A stretch of DNA of 33,695 bases from Orenia marismortui DSM 5156. Lineage in GTDB: Bacteria; Bacillota; Halanaerobiia; Halobacteroidales; Halobacteroidaceae. The position numbers were made by a program, and so were the translations under genes. The stretch lies in the NCBI RefSeq assembly GCF_000379025.1, contig NZ_KB900618.1:69515-103209 (forward strand), in the 5' to 3' direction. Below the pieces are notes generated by a model. That model saw nothing but the letters and a program-made list of their open reading frames with translations. It was not told where the DNA came from and ran no database searches. Of this stretch, positions 7,740-16,092 are shown piece by piece; the first letter of the stretch is position 1, and each line of letters begins with the position of its first letter.

Positions 7740-8180
7740 GTGAAAAGTAGACAAGTGAAGGCCAAAGATAAGTTTTCAAGTGGTTTTAATTGTGCCCAAT
7801 CAGTTCTATTAGCCTTTGCTGAAGACTTAGATTTAGAAGAAGAGGTGGCATTAAAGATATCTTCAGGATTTGGAGCAGGTATGGGAAGAATGCAGAATAC
7901 TTGTGGTGCAGTAACTGGAGCTTTTATGGTAATAGGTGCTTTAAATGGACAGTATAAGGCTGAAGATAAAAGAGCAAAAGAAGAAACTCATAGCTTAGTA
8001 AGAAAATTTAGTGAAGAGTTTAAAGGACTTAATAATACAATTAATTGTCAAGAATTGATAGGAGTAAATATAAATACTAAAGCAGGAATGGAAGAAGCTA
8101 AGTCAAAGAATTTATTTAGCAATAAATGTGGGAAATATATTGAGGATGCAGTCAAATTGCTTGAAGATAAATATCTATAA
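7740..8180 (+). CDS. C-GCAxxG-C-C family redox protein
   Basis: A 146-residue member of the C_GCAxxG_C_C family, small cysteine-rich proteins often linked to redox or metal processes; their reaction is not established. Conserved cysteines: GFNCAQ near the start, TCGAVTGA (the GCAxxG-like motif, here CGAVTG, preceded by FGAGMGRMQN), INCQEL, and NKCGKYI at the end. An in-frame ATG at 7710 lacks a ribosome site, whereas the G-run and GGGGAG at 7725-7735 fit the GTG at 7740, so the GTG start is chosen. It ends at a bidirectional terminator shared with fxsA. Confidence 0.83.
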   Translation: MKSRQVKAKDKFSSGFNCAQSVLLAFAEDLDLEEEVALKISSGFGAGMGRMQNTCGAVTGAFMVIGALNGQYKAEDKRAKEETHSLVRKFSEEFKGLNNTINCQELIGVNINTKAGMEEAKSKNLFSNKCGKYIEDAVKLLEDKYL

Positions 8181-8259
8181 CTATTTATTAAATAATATTA
8201 GTTGAGGATAGTTAAGGAGATATTAAACTTGGATTTTCTTATAATATAATTTAAATCAG

Positions 8260-8305
8260 AAAAAACAGAGGTTATTGAAATTAATGTCAATAACCTCTGT
8301 TTTTT
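8260..8305. terminator. Bidirectional terminator between the C-GCAxxG gene and fxsA
   Basis: Left arm 8261-8278 (AAAAACAGAGGTTATTGA) is the exact complement of 8287-8304, with A-rich and T-rich flanks giving U-tracts on both strands. The two flanking genes converge here. Confidence 0.92.
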
Positions 8306-8307
8306 AA

Positions 8308-8739
8308 TTATTCATCTTTAATAATATCAATACTTCTATCTTCCTCTTGATTAAAGGAGAAGAATTGGAATCTACCTGATCTAATAATTTTATTTAATCT
8401 ACCTTTGGTTAAAATCTTGACTCTCTTTCTAGTAAAGGGGATTATACATGAGAATCCAACTAAATCAGTTAGCAAGCCAGGAGTAATTAAGAATGCACTA
8501 CCGATTAAGATTAACAAACCATCTATTAATCTATCAGCAGGCATTATTCCTTGTGATAGAGAATGATTGATCTCTTTTAGAACAGAAGTGCCTTGTTTTT
8601 TAGCTAAGAAAGCTCCAATTATTCCAGTGGTAGCTACTAAAGAAATGGTATATACTATTCCCATATAATAGCTCATTTTAATTAATAAAGTTAATTCTAT
8701 TAATGGGATAATAGTAAACAATAAAATTAATCTAAACAT
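8308..8739 (-). CDS. fxsA: FxsA family membrane protein
   Basis: A 143-residue integral membrane protein. The N-terminal MFRLILLFTIIPLIELTLL, a second hydrophobic segment ending GAFLAKKQGT, and DGLLILIGSAFLITPGLLTD are hallmarks of FxsA (suppressor of F exclusion of phage T7 in E. coli). The cytoplasmic C-terminus is charged and variable. GGAGGGAGATA precedes the start on the minus strand. The cellular role outside phage exclusion is unknown. The family call is firm. Confidence 0.9.
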   Translation of the reverse strand: MFRLILLFTIIPLIELTLLIKMSYYMGIVYTISLVATTGIIGAFLAKKQGTSVLKEINHSLSQGIMPADRLIDGLLILIGSAFLITPGLLTDLVGFSCIIPFTRKRVKILTKGRLNKIIRSGRFQFFSFNQEEDRSIDIIKDE

Positions 8740-8913
8740 ATTATCTCCCTCCTTATCTGCATTGCCCTCAATAATTAATATATTCTATTTAGTTTAAATA
8801 TGTTTATGGTAATATAAAGCAAGTGCTTTAATTAATAGCTACTAAACAATGAAAGATATAGTGAAGAGTGCAGGTAATTATAAATTTTTGCAGAATAAAG
8901 ATAATATAATAAT

Positions 8914-9403
8914 CTATATAGATTGAATTAAAGAATTTCATTAAAACATAATTACTTACTAAAATAATTTTTAGCCAAGAATTAACACGAATAAAGGACT
9001 GAAAAATTATAAACGAACAAATTTCAAACTATAAAACTTCTCTACAGGGAGCTAAAATAATATTAGATTATAAATAATCCCTACCTACGGGATTTAGCTC
9101 GTAGCATCCACCTTGTGGAGTGTTATGTTTTCCGATCCAGAGAGGAATGACTAAGGAAGTACTCTTGGTGATTTGCGCAGGTATTTTAGCTATTAGCTAA
9201 TAAATAAGGTCAGAACTTAATCGTAATTTAATCAGCGTCAAAAAAGGTTTGGGTTTCAATTTTTTTCTAAGTAAATTCAAATTCTTTTTTATGCTCTATA
9301 TATAATTGAATTTTTTAAATTATTTGTGTAGATTAGTTGGATTTGTAACAAAACAAGTTTTTTATTTATATTTTTTATTAAAATTATTAGTTCAACTTAT
9401 ATA
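8914..9403 (+). repeat. Dispersed repeat family B, copy 2 (interrupted)
   Basis: It shares with copy 1 (reverse complement) the 32-base block at 8914-8945, the 16-base block ACACGAATAAAGGACT at 8985-9000, and the 18-base block at 9386-9403. Copy 1 has about 100 bases between the last two blocks, copy 2 about 385; the extra length corresponds roughly to 9035-9310, which holds the structured element at 9050-9191. The 694-base gap 8740-9433 contains no gene otherwise. Confidence 0.6.
9050..9191 (+). ncRNA. Unassigned structured RNA or hairpin-rich mobile element
   Basis: AGCTAAAATA (9050-9059) pairs exactly with TATTTTAGCT (9182-9191). Enclosed are a hairpin AATCCC/GGGATT (9076-9081 with 9089-9094), a second, TAGCATCCAC/GTGGA-G-TGTTA (9102-9125), and a weaker third, CCAGAG/CTCTTGG (9137-9168). 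The right arm can alternatively form TTAGCT-ATT-AGCTAA (9186-9200). I do not recognise a known riboswitch core. It is either a leader RNA for the cyclase operon 240 bases downstream or a MITE-like insertion inside repeat B; the nesting favours the latter. Confidence 0.4.
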
Positions 9404-9433
9404 TATTAAAAATTAAGTTTGGAGGATTAAAGG

Positions 9434-11197
9434 TTGAAGATAAGAAAGAAAAAGTTAATATTATTATCAGTTATAATTACAGCTCTAACTATTTTAATTT
9501 TTCTATCTGGAATACTAAATAGTGTAGAGCTACTTACATATGATTATAGGGTATTAATTAATAGTTTGCTTACTCCAAACACTCAAGATAAAATAGTAAT
9601 TGTAAAAATAGATCAAAAATCTTTATATGAAATAGGAGAATGGCCTTGGTCGAGGGATATTCATGCTAAATTGATTGAAGAGCTTAATAAAGCAGGAGCA
9701 GCAATTGTTGGATTTGATATTTTTTTTGATCTGCCTACCGAAGAGAAAATTGATAATCTATTTGTGAATAGAATCAAGAAAGCTGAGAATGTTGTGTTAC
9801 CTTATATACTAAACTTAAAGACTATTAGAGATTATAATTTTTTGATAGGTCTATTTTCTAATGAGAAGATTAAGGTTGATGAAATCAAATATCCTTTAGA
9901 ACTTTTTAGAAAAGAGGTAGGAGCCTTGGGATATCTGAATTTAGTTCAAGATAAGGATGGTAAGATTAGACGTGTCAGATATATTTCTAATCAGCATACT
10001 CCTTTTTCTTTTGAATTAGCTAGACAATATTCTGGTAGAAATAAAGATTTAATTAGAGAAGAGCCATTAATTAATTTTCATTATCGCAATGATTATTTTG
10101 AAGAAATTTCATATGGTGAGGTTTTAAATCATAATTTCCCATCAGTTTTTTTTGAGAACAAAATAGTTTTAATAGGTGCCACTGATGACACCTTAAGAGA
10201 TTATTTAATGACTCCTATGGTTAGTGCCAAAGGATATCTTCCAGGGGTTATGATCCATGCTGAGATTATAGACAATTATCTTGAAAATTCTTTCTTTTAT
10301 GAACTTGATAGATATAAAGTAATTATACTAATTTCTTTCTTTACCTTTATAATTGTTTGGATTTATGGAAAATTAACTCCTTTACAAAGTATAATTTTTA
10401 CTTTGCTAGTCTGTATATTTATTTCTATAGTTGGATTTTTATTTCTATTTAAATTAAATATTTTTCTACCCATAGTACCTTTTATTTTAATTATGATTTT
10501 CTCTTTCATAGCAATAAACCTCTTGTCCTATTTGCAATCTGAACAAAATAGAGAGCACCTCGAAGAGATCTTTTCCAGATATTTATCTCCAAAGGTTATT
10601 CAAAAAGTGATTCGATTAGGAGATAAAGATTACTTAGCTGGTGAAAGAAGGGATATTACTGTTATATTCATTGATTTAGTTGATTTCACTAGCTTTTCTG
10701 AGAAGAATAGTCCTACAGAAGTAGTAGGTATGTTAAATAAATATTTTTCTATTATTGTGGAAGAAACTTTTAAGCTAGAAGGTACTTTAGATAAGTTTCT
10801 TGGTGATGGAGCTATGGTCTTTTTTAATGCACCAAGTAAACAGGATGATCATGCTGAATTAGCTTTAATTCTTGCTCAAAGATTGCAGCGAAGAATTAGT
10901 CAAAATTTGAGATTACCTTTAGAGATATCAATTGGTATTAATACAGGGCAAGCTATTGTAGGTAATATAGGTTCTACTAAAAGAAGTGATTATACAGCCA
11001 TAGGTGATGTAGTGAATACTGCATCTAGAATTGAAGGTTTGGCTGGAGCTGGAGAAATTATAGTTGGAGAGAAGACCTATCAATTGATAAAATATAAATA
11101 TAAGGTTGAATTGAAGAAGAATATTAAATTAAAAGGAAAGATAAATAAAAGCAACCTTTATAAAATAATAGCTGAAAAAGGGAGTGATGGTGATTAA
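9434..11197 (+). CDS. CHASE2-domain adenylate cyclase (class III)
   Basis: A 587-residue membrane protein predicted to make cAMP from ATP. Order: N-terminal transmembrane helix (about 8-28), extracytoplasmic CHASE2 sensor (about 30-290, with IVIVKIDQKSL, WPWSRD and VGFDIFFD), three transmembrane helices (about 294-370), a short linker, and a class III cyclase domain (about 405-580). The catalytic set looks complete: metal Asp residues in FIDLVDFT and FLGDGAM, the adenine-selecting Lys in DKFLGDG with Thr in DYTAIGD (the class IIIb pattern), and Asn/Arg in VVNTASR. The start is TTG, with GGAGG 8 bases upstream. Its end overlaps the FecR gene, and a Crp-like regulator follows, suggesting sensor, second messenger and effector in one operon. 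The CHASE2 ligand is unknown. Confidence 0.92.
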   Translation: MKIRKKKLILLSVIITALTILIFLSGILNSVELLTYDYRVLINSLLTPNTQDKIVIVKIDQKSLYEIGEWPWSRDIHAKLIEELNKAGAAIVGFDIFFDLPTEEKIDNLFVNRIKKAENVVLPYILNLKTIRDYNFLIGLFSNEKIKVDEIKYPLELFRKEVGALGYLNLVQDKDGKIRRVRYISNQHTPFSFELARQYSGRNKDLIREEPLINFHYRNDYFEEISYGEVLNHNFPSVFFENKIVLIGATDDTLRDYLMTPMVSAKGYLPGVMIHAEIIDNYLENSFFYELDRYKVIILISFFTFIIVWIYGKLTPLQSIIFTLLVCIFISIVGFLFLFKLNIFLPIVPFILIMIFSFIAINLLSYLQSEQNREHLEEIFSRYLSPKVIQKVIRLGDKDYLAGERRDITVIFIDLVDFTSFSEKNSPTEVVGMLNKYFSIIVEETFKLEGTLDKFLGDGAMVFFNAPSKQDDHAELALILAQRLQRRISQNLRLPLEISIGINTGQAIVGNIGSTKRSDYTAIGDVVNTASRIEGLAGAGEIIVGEKTYQLIKYKYKVELKKNIKLKGKINKSNLYKIIAEKGSDGD

Positions 11198-12080
11198 GGT
11201 AATTAAAGGTATTATATTGATTTTAATTGTTGTTATCTTCTTATCAACAGTAGTAGTTAAAAGCTTTGCTGAAGATAAGATTATATTGAATAGAATTAAA
11301 GGAGAGGTTTATTATAAGAAAAGTAGTTGGTTTATTTTTTCATCGGGATGGATTAGATTAAAAGACAGTACCAATATTAAGCCAGGTGATTTGATTAAAA
11401 CTTCTAATGGAGCTAAGGCAGAGGTGACTTTTGCTAATCAAGCCAAGGTTCTAATTAAATCTGATTCTAAATTAAAATTGCTTAAGAATAAAGATAAAAA
11501 TATAAACTTAAAGCGTGTTAAATTGACTATAGGAGAGATAATAGTTAAATTTATCCATGAAGCTTCTGGTAGTACAGAGTTTGAAGTCGAAACTCCTTCT
11601 GCAGTTGCTGGAGTGAGGGGAACTCTATTTTCTGTAAAGGTAAATAAAGAACAGGAAGTTCAAGTTCTGGTAGATGAAGGTAAAGTAGAGGTTAATAATT
11701 CAGCTGGAAGGGTATTGGTTAGAAGAGGAAATATGGCTAAGGTTTCTAGCCTAAATAATAAAGTTAGGTTAAGTAAATTTACTAATAAAGATAAGAAAGA
11801 ATGGAATAAAGAGAAGAAGTGGATAAAAGAGACTAAGGAATGGAGCAAAGAAGTTAAGGAAAAGAAGAAAGAAAATGCTAGAAAAAATAAAAATAATCAG
11901 GGAAATGGAAAGAATATAGGCAAAGATAATAAAGATAATTCTAATAAAGACAATACTAAGAATAATAGAAACCAAGATAAGAATAACAATGGAAATAATG
12001 ATAATAAAAGCAGAAATAATGGTAATAGCGGTAAGAGTCACACAGGTAGTAGTAATAATGGTAAGTCCAAAGGAAAGTAA
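11190..12080 (+). CDS. FecR-domain exported protein with K/N-rich tail
   Basis: A secreted or membrane-anchored protein of about 296 residues. A hydrophobic signal segment ending near KSFAEDK is followed by a FecR domain (about 30-170): GDLIKTSNGAKAEVTF, the middle SAVAGVRGTLFSV (the A-V-R-G-T signature of FecR-like domains), then VLVDEGKVEV and a RRGNMAKV end. The last 80 residues are low-complexity Lys/Asn/Gly/Ser. Possible starts are GTG 11184, ATG 11187 and GTG 11190; AAGGGAG at 11178-11184 best fits 11190. It overlaps the cyclase gene end. FecR domains often occur with CHASE2 proteins; it may contact the CHASE2 sensor outside the membrane, which is inference. Confidence 0.85.
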   Translation: MIKVIKGIILILIVVIFLSTVVVKSFAEDKIILNRIKGEVYYKKSSWFIFSSGWIRLKDSTNIKPGDLIKTSNGAKAEVTFANQAKVLIKSDSKLKLLKNKDKNINLKRVKLTIGEIIVKFIHEASGSTEFEVETPSAVAGVRGTLFSVKVNKEQEVQVLVDEGKVEVNNSAGRVLVRRGNMAKVSSLNNKVRLSKFTNKDKKEWNKEKKWIKETKEWSKEVKEKKKENARKNKNNQGNGKNIGKDNKDNSNKDNTKNNRNQDKNNNGNNDNKSRNNGNSGKSHTGSSNNGKSKGK

Positions 12081-12099
12081 GGTTAAGGAGGAAATATAG

Positions 12100-12759
12100 G
12101 TGTCGAAAAAGTTTTTAGAACAATTCTTTCTTTTTCAAGAGATGAATGAAAAGGAACTAGAAGAAATAAAAAAGATAGTCACAAAAAAGGTATATAAGAA
12201 AAATGAGATTATCTTCTTAGAAGGGGATTTAGGAGATAGCATTTATCTTGTTTTAGATGGACTAATAAAGGTTTTTAGAACTGGATCAACGGGTAGGGAA
12301 AAGACTTTAAGCTTATTAGGAAGAGGAGATTTTTTTGGAGAAATGGCGCTTCTTGATAATAATTTTCGCTCAGCTTCGGTACAGGCAATTAAATCTTCTC
12401 AAGTATACATTATTGATAAAGTGAAGTTTTATAAATTACTTAGTGATTTTCCACAAATTCCTTTAAAAATTATAGTTAAATTATCTCAGAGGTTGCGTAA
12501 AGCTAATAACCAAATAAAGAACCTTACGTTTAAATCTGTCAGAGATCGTTTAGAGGTAGTGTTATTAGAATTGGCTAATAGATATGGTGAAAGAAGAGAT
12601 GAGGGGCTATTGATTAGTAAAAAGATTACTCATCAAGAATTAGGTAATTTAGTTGGGACAACTAGAGAGAGTATTACCAAGTTAATAAATGAAATGGTAG
12701 AAGAGAAGAAGTTATTGGTTAAGAATAGATATCTGATTTTATTAGATTTTGATAAATAA
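12100..12759 (+). CDS. Crp/Fnr family transcriptional regulator, probably cAMP-responsive
   Basis: A 219-residue regulator: cyclic-nucleotide-binding beta-roll (about 1-115), dimerisation helix (about 118-145) and winged helix-turn-helix (about 146-215). The phosphate-binding cassette GEMALLDNNFRSA keeps Glu81, Arg90 and Ser91, equivalent to the cAMP contacts of E. coli CRP. The recognition helix TTRESITKL has Arg189, Glu190 and Lys194 in place of CRP's Arg180, Glu181 and Arg185, the residues that read TGTGA. No N-terminal cysteine cluster is present, so it is not an Fe-S FNR. The start is GTG with AAGGAGG 8 bases before. It lies directly after the cyclase and FecR genes, with a terminator at 12851. 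Confidence 0.9.
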   Translation: MSKKFLEQFFLFQEMNEKELEEIKKIVTKKVYKKNEIIFLEGDLGDSIYLVLDGLIKVFRTGSTGREKTLSLLGRGDFFGEMALLDNNFRSASVQAIKSSQVYIIDKVKFYKLLSDFPQIPLKIIVKLSQRLRKANNQIKNLTFKSVRDRLEVVLLELANRYGERRDEGLLISKKITHQELGNLVGTTRESITKLINEMVEEKKLLVKNRYLILLDFDK

Positions 12760-12850
12760 ATTAAAGAATTTATTGCTATACTTAAGAATATTTATTTAGT
12801 TCTAAGTCCATTTAAATTATAATTATTAAGTAATGTTTTAGAATTAAGTT

Positions 12851-12888
12851 AAAATAAGAAAGGAGATAATCTCCTTTCTTATTTTTTT
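12851..12888 (+). terminator. Terminator of the cyclase-FecR-Crp operon
   Basis: AAATAAGAAAGGAGA (12852-12866) pairs exactly with TCTCCTTTCTTATTT (12870-12884) across a 3-base loop, followed by T residues. Confidence 0.93.
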
Positions 12889-12991
12889 ATATAATATTCA
12901 AATTTTAGCTAATATATGAGAAGGAAAAAAATGTTTTTGAGAGAAATATAAGAAAAAGGGGTTGTAGTAATTAAGGGTGAGGGGGTAAGTT

Positions 12992-13975
12992 ATGGCTAGT
13001 GAAGGTGTTGTTCCTACTAATGATTTAGGTGTTTATAATTCAAAATATCTAACTGATAATTTAAGTGAATCAACTCAAAAAGAAGAAAGCTATATTACTA
13101 TTTTAGGGAAGTTTTGTTATGGTGGTCGAAATAAGATATGCGTATTATTCAAATCAATTATAGAAACTAACGAAAAAACTCTTATTAGATTTGATGCAAC
13201 GGTTAGTAATAGAGATGAAATTTTTTATCTTGAGCCAAGTAGTAAGGGATTTGTGAGAATTTTTAATAAGACTACAGAGAGTGAAAAGCTTGAGGGAAGA
13301 AGAATTAGAATAAAGGTTAAAGAAAGTTTTGGAAAGAATGATCTTATTAAATTAATAGACTTATTTAATGATGATAAAATAGATGAATTTAAATTTATAA
13401 TCAAAGAACAAATAGAAGATATGGTTAAAGAGCCTATCGAACTAGACATATTTACTAAATTGAACACTAAGGAAGAAATAATAGATGAATATCCTTATTT
13501 ATTTAAAGAAGATAATAAAGAAGATGAGATAATAGATAGATTAGATGGTAGATCTTTAGTTGAATGTATGCCTAAAATTTCTGCTGTTTTTGGTAAAAAA
13601 ATTGCTGAGTTAGAGGTAGGAGATCAGATCTTAACGAAGATTAGTAGCCAAACATATAAGAGTTTTAAAGAAGATCTATCAAAGCTAATTGAATCATCAG
13701 CAGATATGCTAAAAGCAACTATTAAAGAGATAAAATTAAACAAGGATGAAAAAATCTATGATTTTATTCTTGCTATTAATGATAGAGTTAGTGGAAAAAT
13801 GAGTATAGAAGCCAATTCTGAGTTTAAGTTAGCAATTCCTAAGGATGAAGATCAAAATAATGAAATATCAAATGACGGATATTTTTTCTTAAATCAAGAT
13901 AAAATAATTATTTATGGGTTTATAATATTCACATTTATTATTACAGCATTTATCTTACTATATTTTACTTTTTAA
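12992..13975 (+). CDS. Unknown protein with C-terminal membrane anchor
   Basis: A 327-residue protein that I do not recognise. It has no N-terminal signal sequence. Most of it is hydrophilic and charged (rich in K, E, D, I), with a beta-type first third and a more helical middle (KSFKEDLSKLIESSADM), and a single hydrophobic helix at the very end (about residues 305-325, IIIYGFIIFTFIIT), as in tail-anchored proteins. It has its own weak G-rich ribosome site (GAGGGGGTAAG) and is flanked by terminators on both sides, so it is a single-gene unit. Function cannot be given. Confidence 0.7.
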   Translation: MASEGVVPTNDLGVYNSKYLTDNLSESTQKEESYITILGKFCYGGRNKICVLFKSIIETNEKTLIRFDATVSNRDEIFYLEPSSKGFVRIFNKTTESEKLEGRRIRIKVKESFGKNDLIKLIDLFNDDKIDEFKFIIKEQIEDMVKEPIELDIFTKLNTKEEIIDEYPYLFKEDNKEDEIIDRLDGRSLVECMPKISAVFGKKIAELEVGDQILTKISSQTYKSFKEDLSKLIESSADMLKATIKEIKLNKDEKIYDFILAINDRVSGKMSIEANSEFKLAIPKDEDQNNEISNDGYFFLNQDKIIIYGFIIFTFIITAFILLYFTF

Positions 13976-13995
13976 AAATAATTACTATTAGAGAA

Positions 13996-14035
13996 AAATA
14001 AGAGAAAAGCCCATATGGGCTTTTCTCTTATTATA
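13996..14035. terminator. Bidirectional terminator between convergent genes
   Basis: ATAAGAGAAAAGCCC (13998-14012) pairs exactly with GGGCTTTTCTCTTAT (14017-14031) around an ATAT loop. The flanking genes at 12992 and 15101 converge on it. T-rich sequence follows on both strands, though interrupted by A residues. Confidence 0.85.
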
Positions 14036-14060
14036 TATATATATAATGAAAGTGGGCTAA

Positions 14061-15101
14061 TTAATTTGTAGAATCTGAAGTTGTATTATCAGTATCAGTG
14101 CTATCATTAACAATTGTCTTTTCTAAGGTTATTGTTTCTAAAGTTGTAACTTCTTCAGCTACTACGTTAGTAGAATTAGTAGTAGTAAGTTGATATAAAG
14201 CACTATCTTTACTTCCATCTCCATCAGTATCTATGAGAACTTCATTTCCTTCTCCATCAACTACTTTAATCTTGATGCTATAAGATCCTTCCTCAAGTCC
14301 TCTTAATAGGAAAGAACCAGCCTCTTTAATAACTTCGCCTGTTTCTTCATCTTTTATATCTGAAACAGTAGCAACTGTTGAAGCAACTTTAGTATCATTG
14401 CTCCAGGCTTCAACTAGCACATCATATCCACTAATAGCTTCTGTAGTCCCATCACCATCGGTATCAGCAACTACTCTTCCTTCAATATCACCAGAAATAA
14501 CCTTGTCTATGATTTTAATAGCAGTAGGTCTTAAGATTATCTTTCCACTTTTTCCTGCACTATGCATAATCTTGCTTACATCAGCATCTAATAATAATCT
14601 AGTAATCTTACCATCTTCAATAGTGAAGTCATGATTGATTTTTAGACCAGTTTGAGTTCCACTAGGAATGAAGATATCAGTTTCAGTACCATCATTGTAA
14701 ACAATATATGATTTACCAGTGTTTTTAGCTTTTGATCTATCTTGTTGATCTGCAGCTACAATTAATCTAATTTGATTATAATTCCCAGCTGACAGCATCT
14801 CTTGTCCTAATAATTCTTCATCAAAGCGTAATGTCAATAAGTCAAAGGTAGCTTCTCCACCAAGATCAGAGAAATCATTGATTGTTTCCCAAACCACTTG
14901 GTCATCTTCTAAACGACTTACTTGTACTTCATCAAGAGTTACATTTACTTCTGCTACATTATTTACAGGTGCATCAGCTAGTGATAGTGCTAATTCACCA
15001 CTACCATTAGTAAGAGTACTACTCCCCCCATCACTACAAGCTGTAATTGCTAAAGCCAATGTTAGTACAGCGATTAAAAATACTATTTTTTTCTTTGTCA
15101 T
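14061..15101 (-). CDS. DUF4382 domain lipoprotein
   Basis: A 346-residue lipoprotein. The signal peptide ends with a lipobox (LAITAC, Cys22), followed by a Ser/Gly linker. Residues about 36-200 match the DUF4382 pattern: LALSLADAPVNNVAEVNVTL, FDLLTL, AGNYNQIRLIV, and LLLDADVSKI. A second part (about 205-320) has a carboxypeptidase-regulatory-like beta-sandwich with two DTDGDG motifs that look like calcium-binding loops. The tail is Asp/Thr/Ser-rich. GGAGGAG precedes the start. It is a single-gene unit on the minus strand. The ligand and role are unknown, but export to the cell surface or periplasm is clear. Confidence 0.86.
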   Translation of the reverse strand: MTKKKIVFLIAVLTLALAITACSDGGSSTLTNGSGELALSLADAPVNNVAEVNVTLDEVQVSRLEDDQVVWETINDFSDLGGEATFDLLTLRFDEELLGQEMLSAGNYNQIRLIVAADQQDRSKAKNTGKSYIVYNDGTETDIFIPSGTQTGLKINHDFTIEDGKITRLLLDADVSKIMHSAGKSGKIILRPTAIKIIDKVISGDIEGRVVADTDGDGTTEAISGYDVLVEAWSNDTKVASTVATVSDIKDEETGEVIKEAGSFLLRGLEEGSYSIKIKVVDGEGNEVLIDTDGDGSKDSALYQLTTTNSTNVVAEEVTTLETITLEKTIVNDSTDTDNTTSDSTN

Positions 15102-15292
15102 ATTTATCTCCTCCTTCTTTGATGAGCAATATTTCTTAGCTTTAATTAGATTCTATCAGTAATTATCCTAAAATAATGTGATGTATAATACCAAAAAACA
15201 GATTAATCAAAATGTATTTATATTAATTCTATCTTGTTATTTTTTCTTCTTTAGTAGGTATAGTCTATAAAGGTTAATTTTAGAGTTATAAA

Positions 15293-15526
15293 TTATAAAG
15301 AGTTAAATCTTCCTTCTCTAACAAATTGTCTAATTATCTTTAATGGAACATCAGTATTTTCATGAATATTCTTGCTATTAGAACCAGGATTCTCCCATAA
15401 ATAATCTCGTATCTTTTTGAAATTTTCTCTTTCCTCCTCTAAACATTCAGGACAAAGGCTATTTCCAGTATTGATGAATATATGTTTGCAGTTTTTACAG
15501 TTTTTTAGTCTCATTTCTAGATCCAT
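15293..15526 (-). CDS. Small zinc-ribbon protein of the flagellar-region (YvyF/TIGR03826) family
   Basis: A 77-residue protein with paired Cys-x-x-Cys motifs (Cys10/13 and Cys25/28) forming a likely zinc site, followed by FKKIRDYLWENPGSN and IRQFVREGR, a helix-turn-helix-like end. This arrangement is that of the TIGR03826 flagellar operon protein (YvyF in Bacillus), normally beside flgM and flgK. No flagellar genes are next to it here, so it is a stray copy or a relative. AAGGAGA precedes the start. Family call moderately sure; role unknown. Confidence 0.75.
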   Translation of the reverse strand: MDLEMRLKNCKNCKHIFINTGNSLCPECLEEERENFKKIRDYLWENPGSNSKNIHENTDVPLKIIRQFVREGRFNSL

Positions 15527-15689
15527 AATTATCTCTCCTTAAGATTTTAGTACTTATGCTAATTTCTCTTCTCTAATAAAATTATCTTATATTTACAGCA
15601 AAATTAATGTAATGAATGATACAAAATTTGTGATAGTTGTTTTTAGTTTTTGTCATTATATATAAGTAAAAAAAGGGAATATTTGTAGA

Positions 15690-15765
15690 AATTAAAGAAT
15701 TCATTGAGATATAATTATTAAAAGATTGATTAACCACTAATGAATACGAATTATAATTGGCAATA
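15690..15765 (+). repeat. Dispersed repeat family B, copy 3
   Basis: ATTAAAGAATTCATTGA followed by a TTAACCACTAATGAATACGA block aligns with family B copies at 3467 and 8914, with more changes. It lies in the 566-base gap 15527-16092. The only long open frame there (15582-15833, minus) is made of repeat sequence and is not taken as a gene. Confidence 0.6.
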
Positions 15766-15822
15766 GAGTTAATATAATCAAATAACTCTAGAATGAAATT
15801 TAAATCTGACTTTATAGAATGA

Positions 15823-15925
15823 TAAAGCGACACTTTCGGAGTTAGGCGTTAGGAAATGGGAGGTAGAAAGACCTTACTATCCCCTATGACCTAACTCCTA
15901 TCACCTAAAAATGTTACTTTATACC
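15823..15925 (+). repeat. Dispersed repeat family A, copy 3
   Basis: It begins AAAGCGACACTTTCGGAG, runs through TTAGGCGTTAGG and AGACCTTACTATCCCCTA, and ends CCTAACTCCTATCACCTAAA. It is the closest relative of copy 2 (7496). The two arms are partly complementary, giving a long imperfect hairpin. Confidence 0.75.
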
Positions 15926-16092
15926 CATTAAGCTTAACTTTAAAATTAGTTTAATTACTAAATTAAATTGAAATCAATAGAGGTATAATATAAAATGAGT
16001 GATGAGCGATAGATAAAGGATACTTAAGTAAGAAGAAGTAGTAGGTTATTAAGTTAATAATGTAAATAAATTTAGAAAGGGAGTTAATATAA

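Noticed and set aside
9089-9160. tRNA-like stretch (TTTAGCTCGTAG resembles a D-arm)
   Set aside because: There is no matching acceptor stem, anticodon arm of proper size or T-loop GTTCGA; the sequence folds better as hairpins of a larger structure.
15582-15833. 83-residue open frame on the minus strand
   Set aside because: It spans repeat family B sequence, has no good ribosome site, and its composition is that of A/T-rich non-coding DNA.
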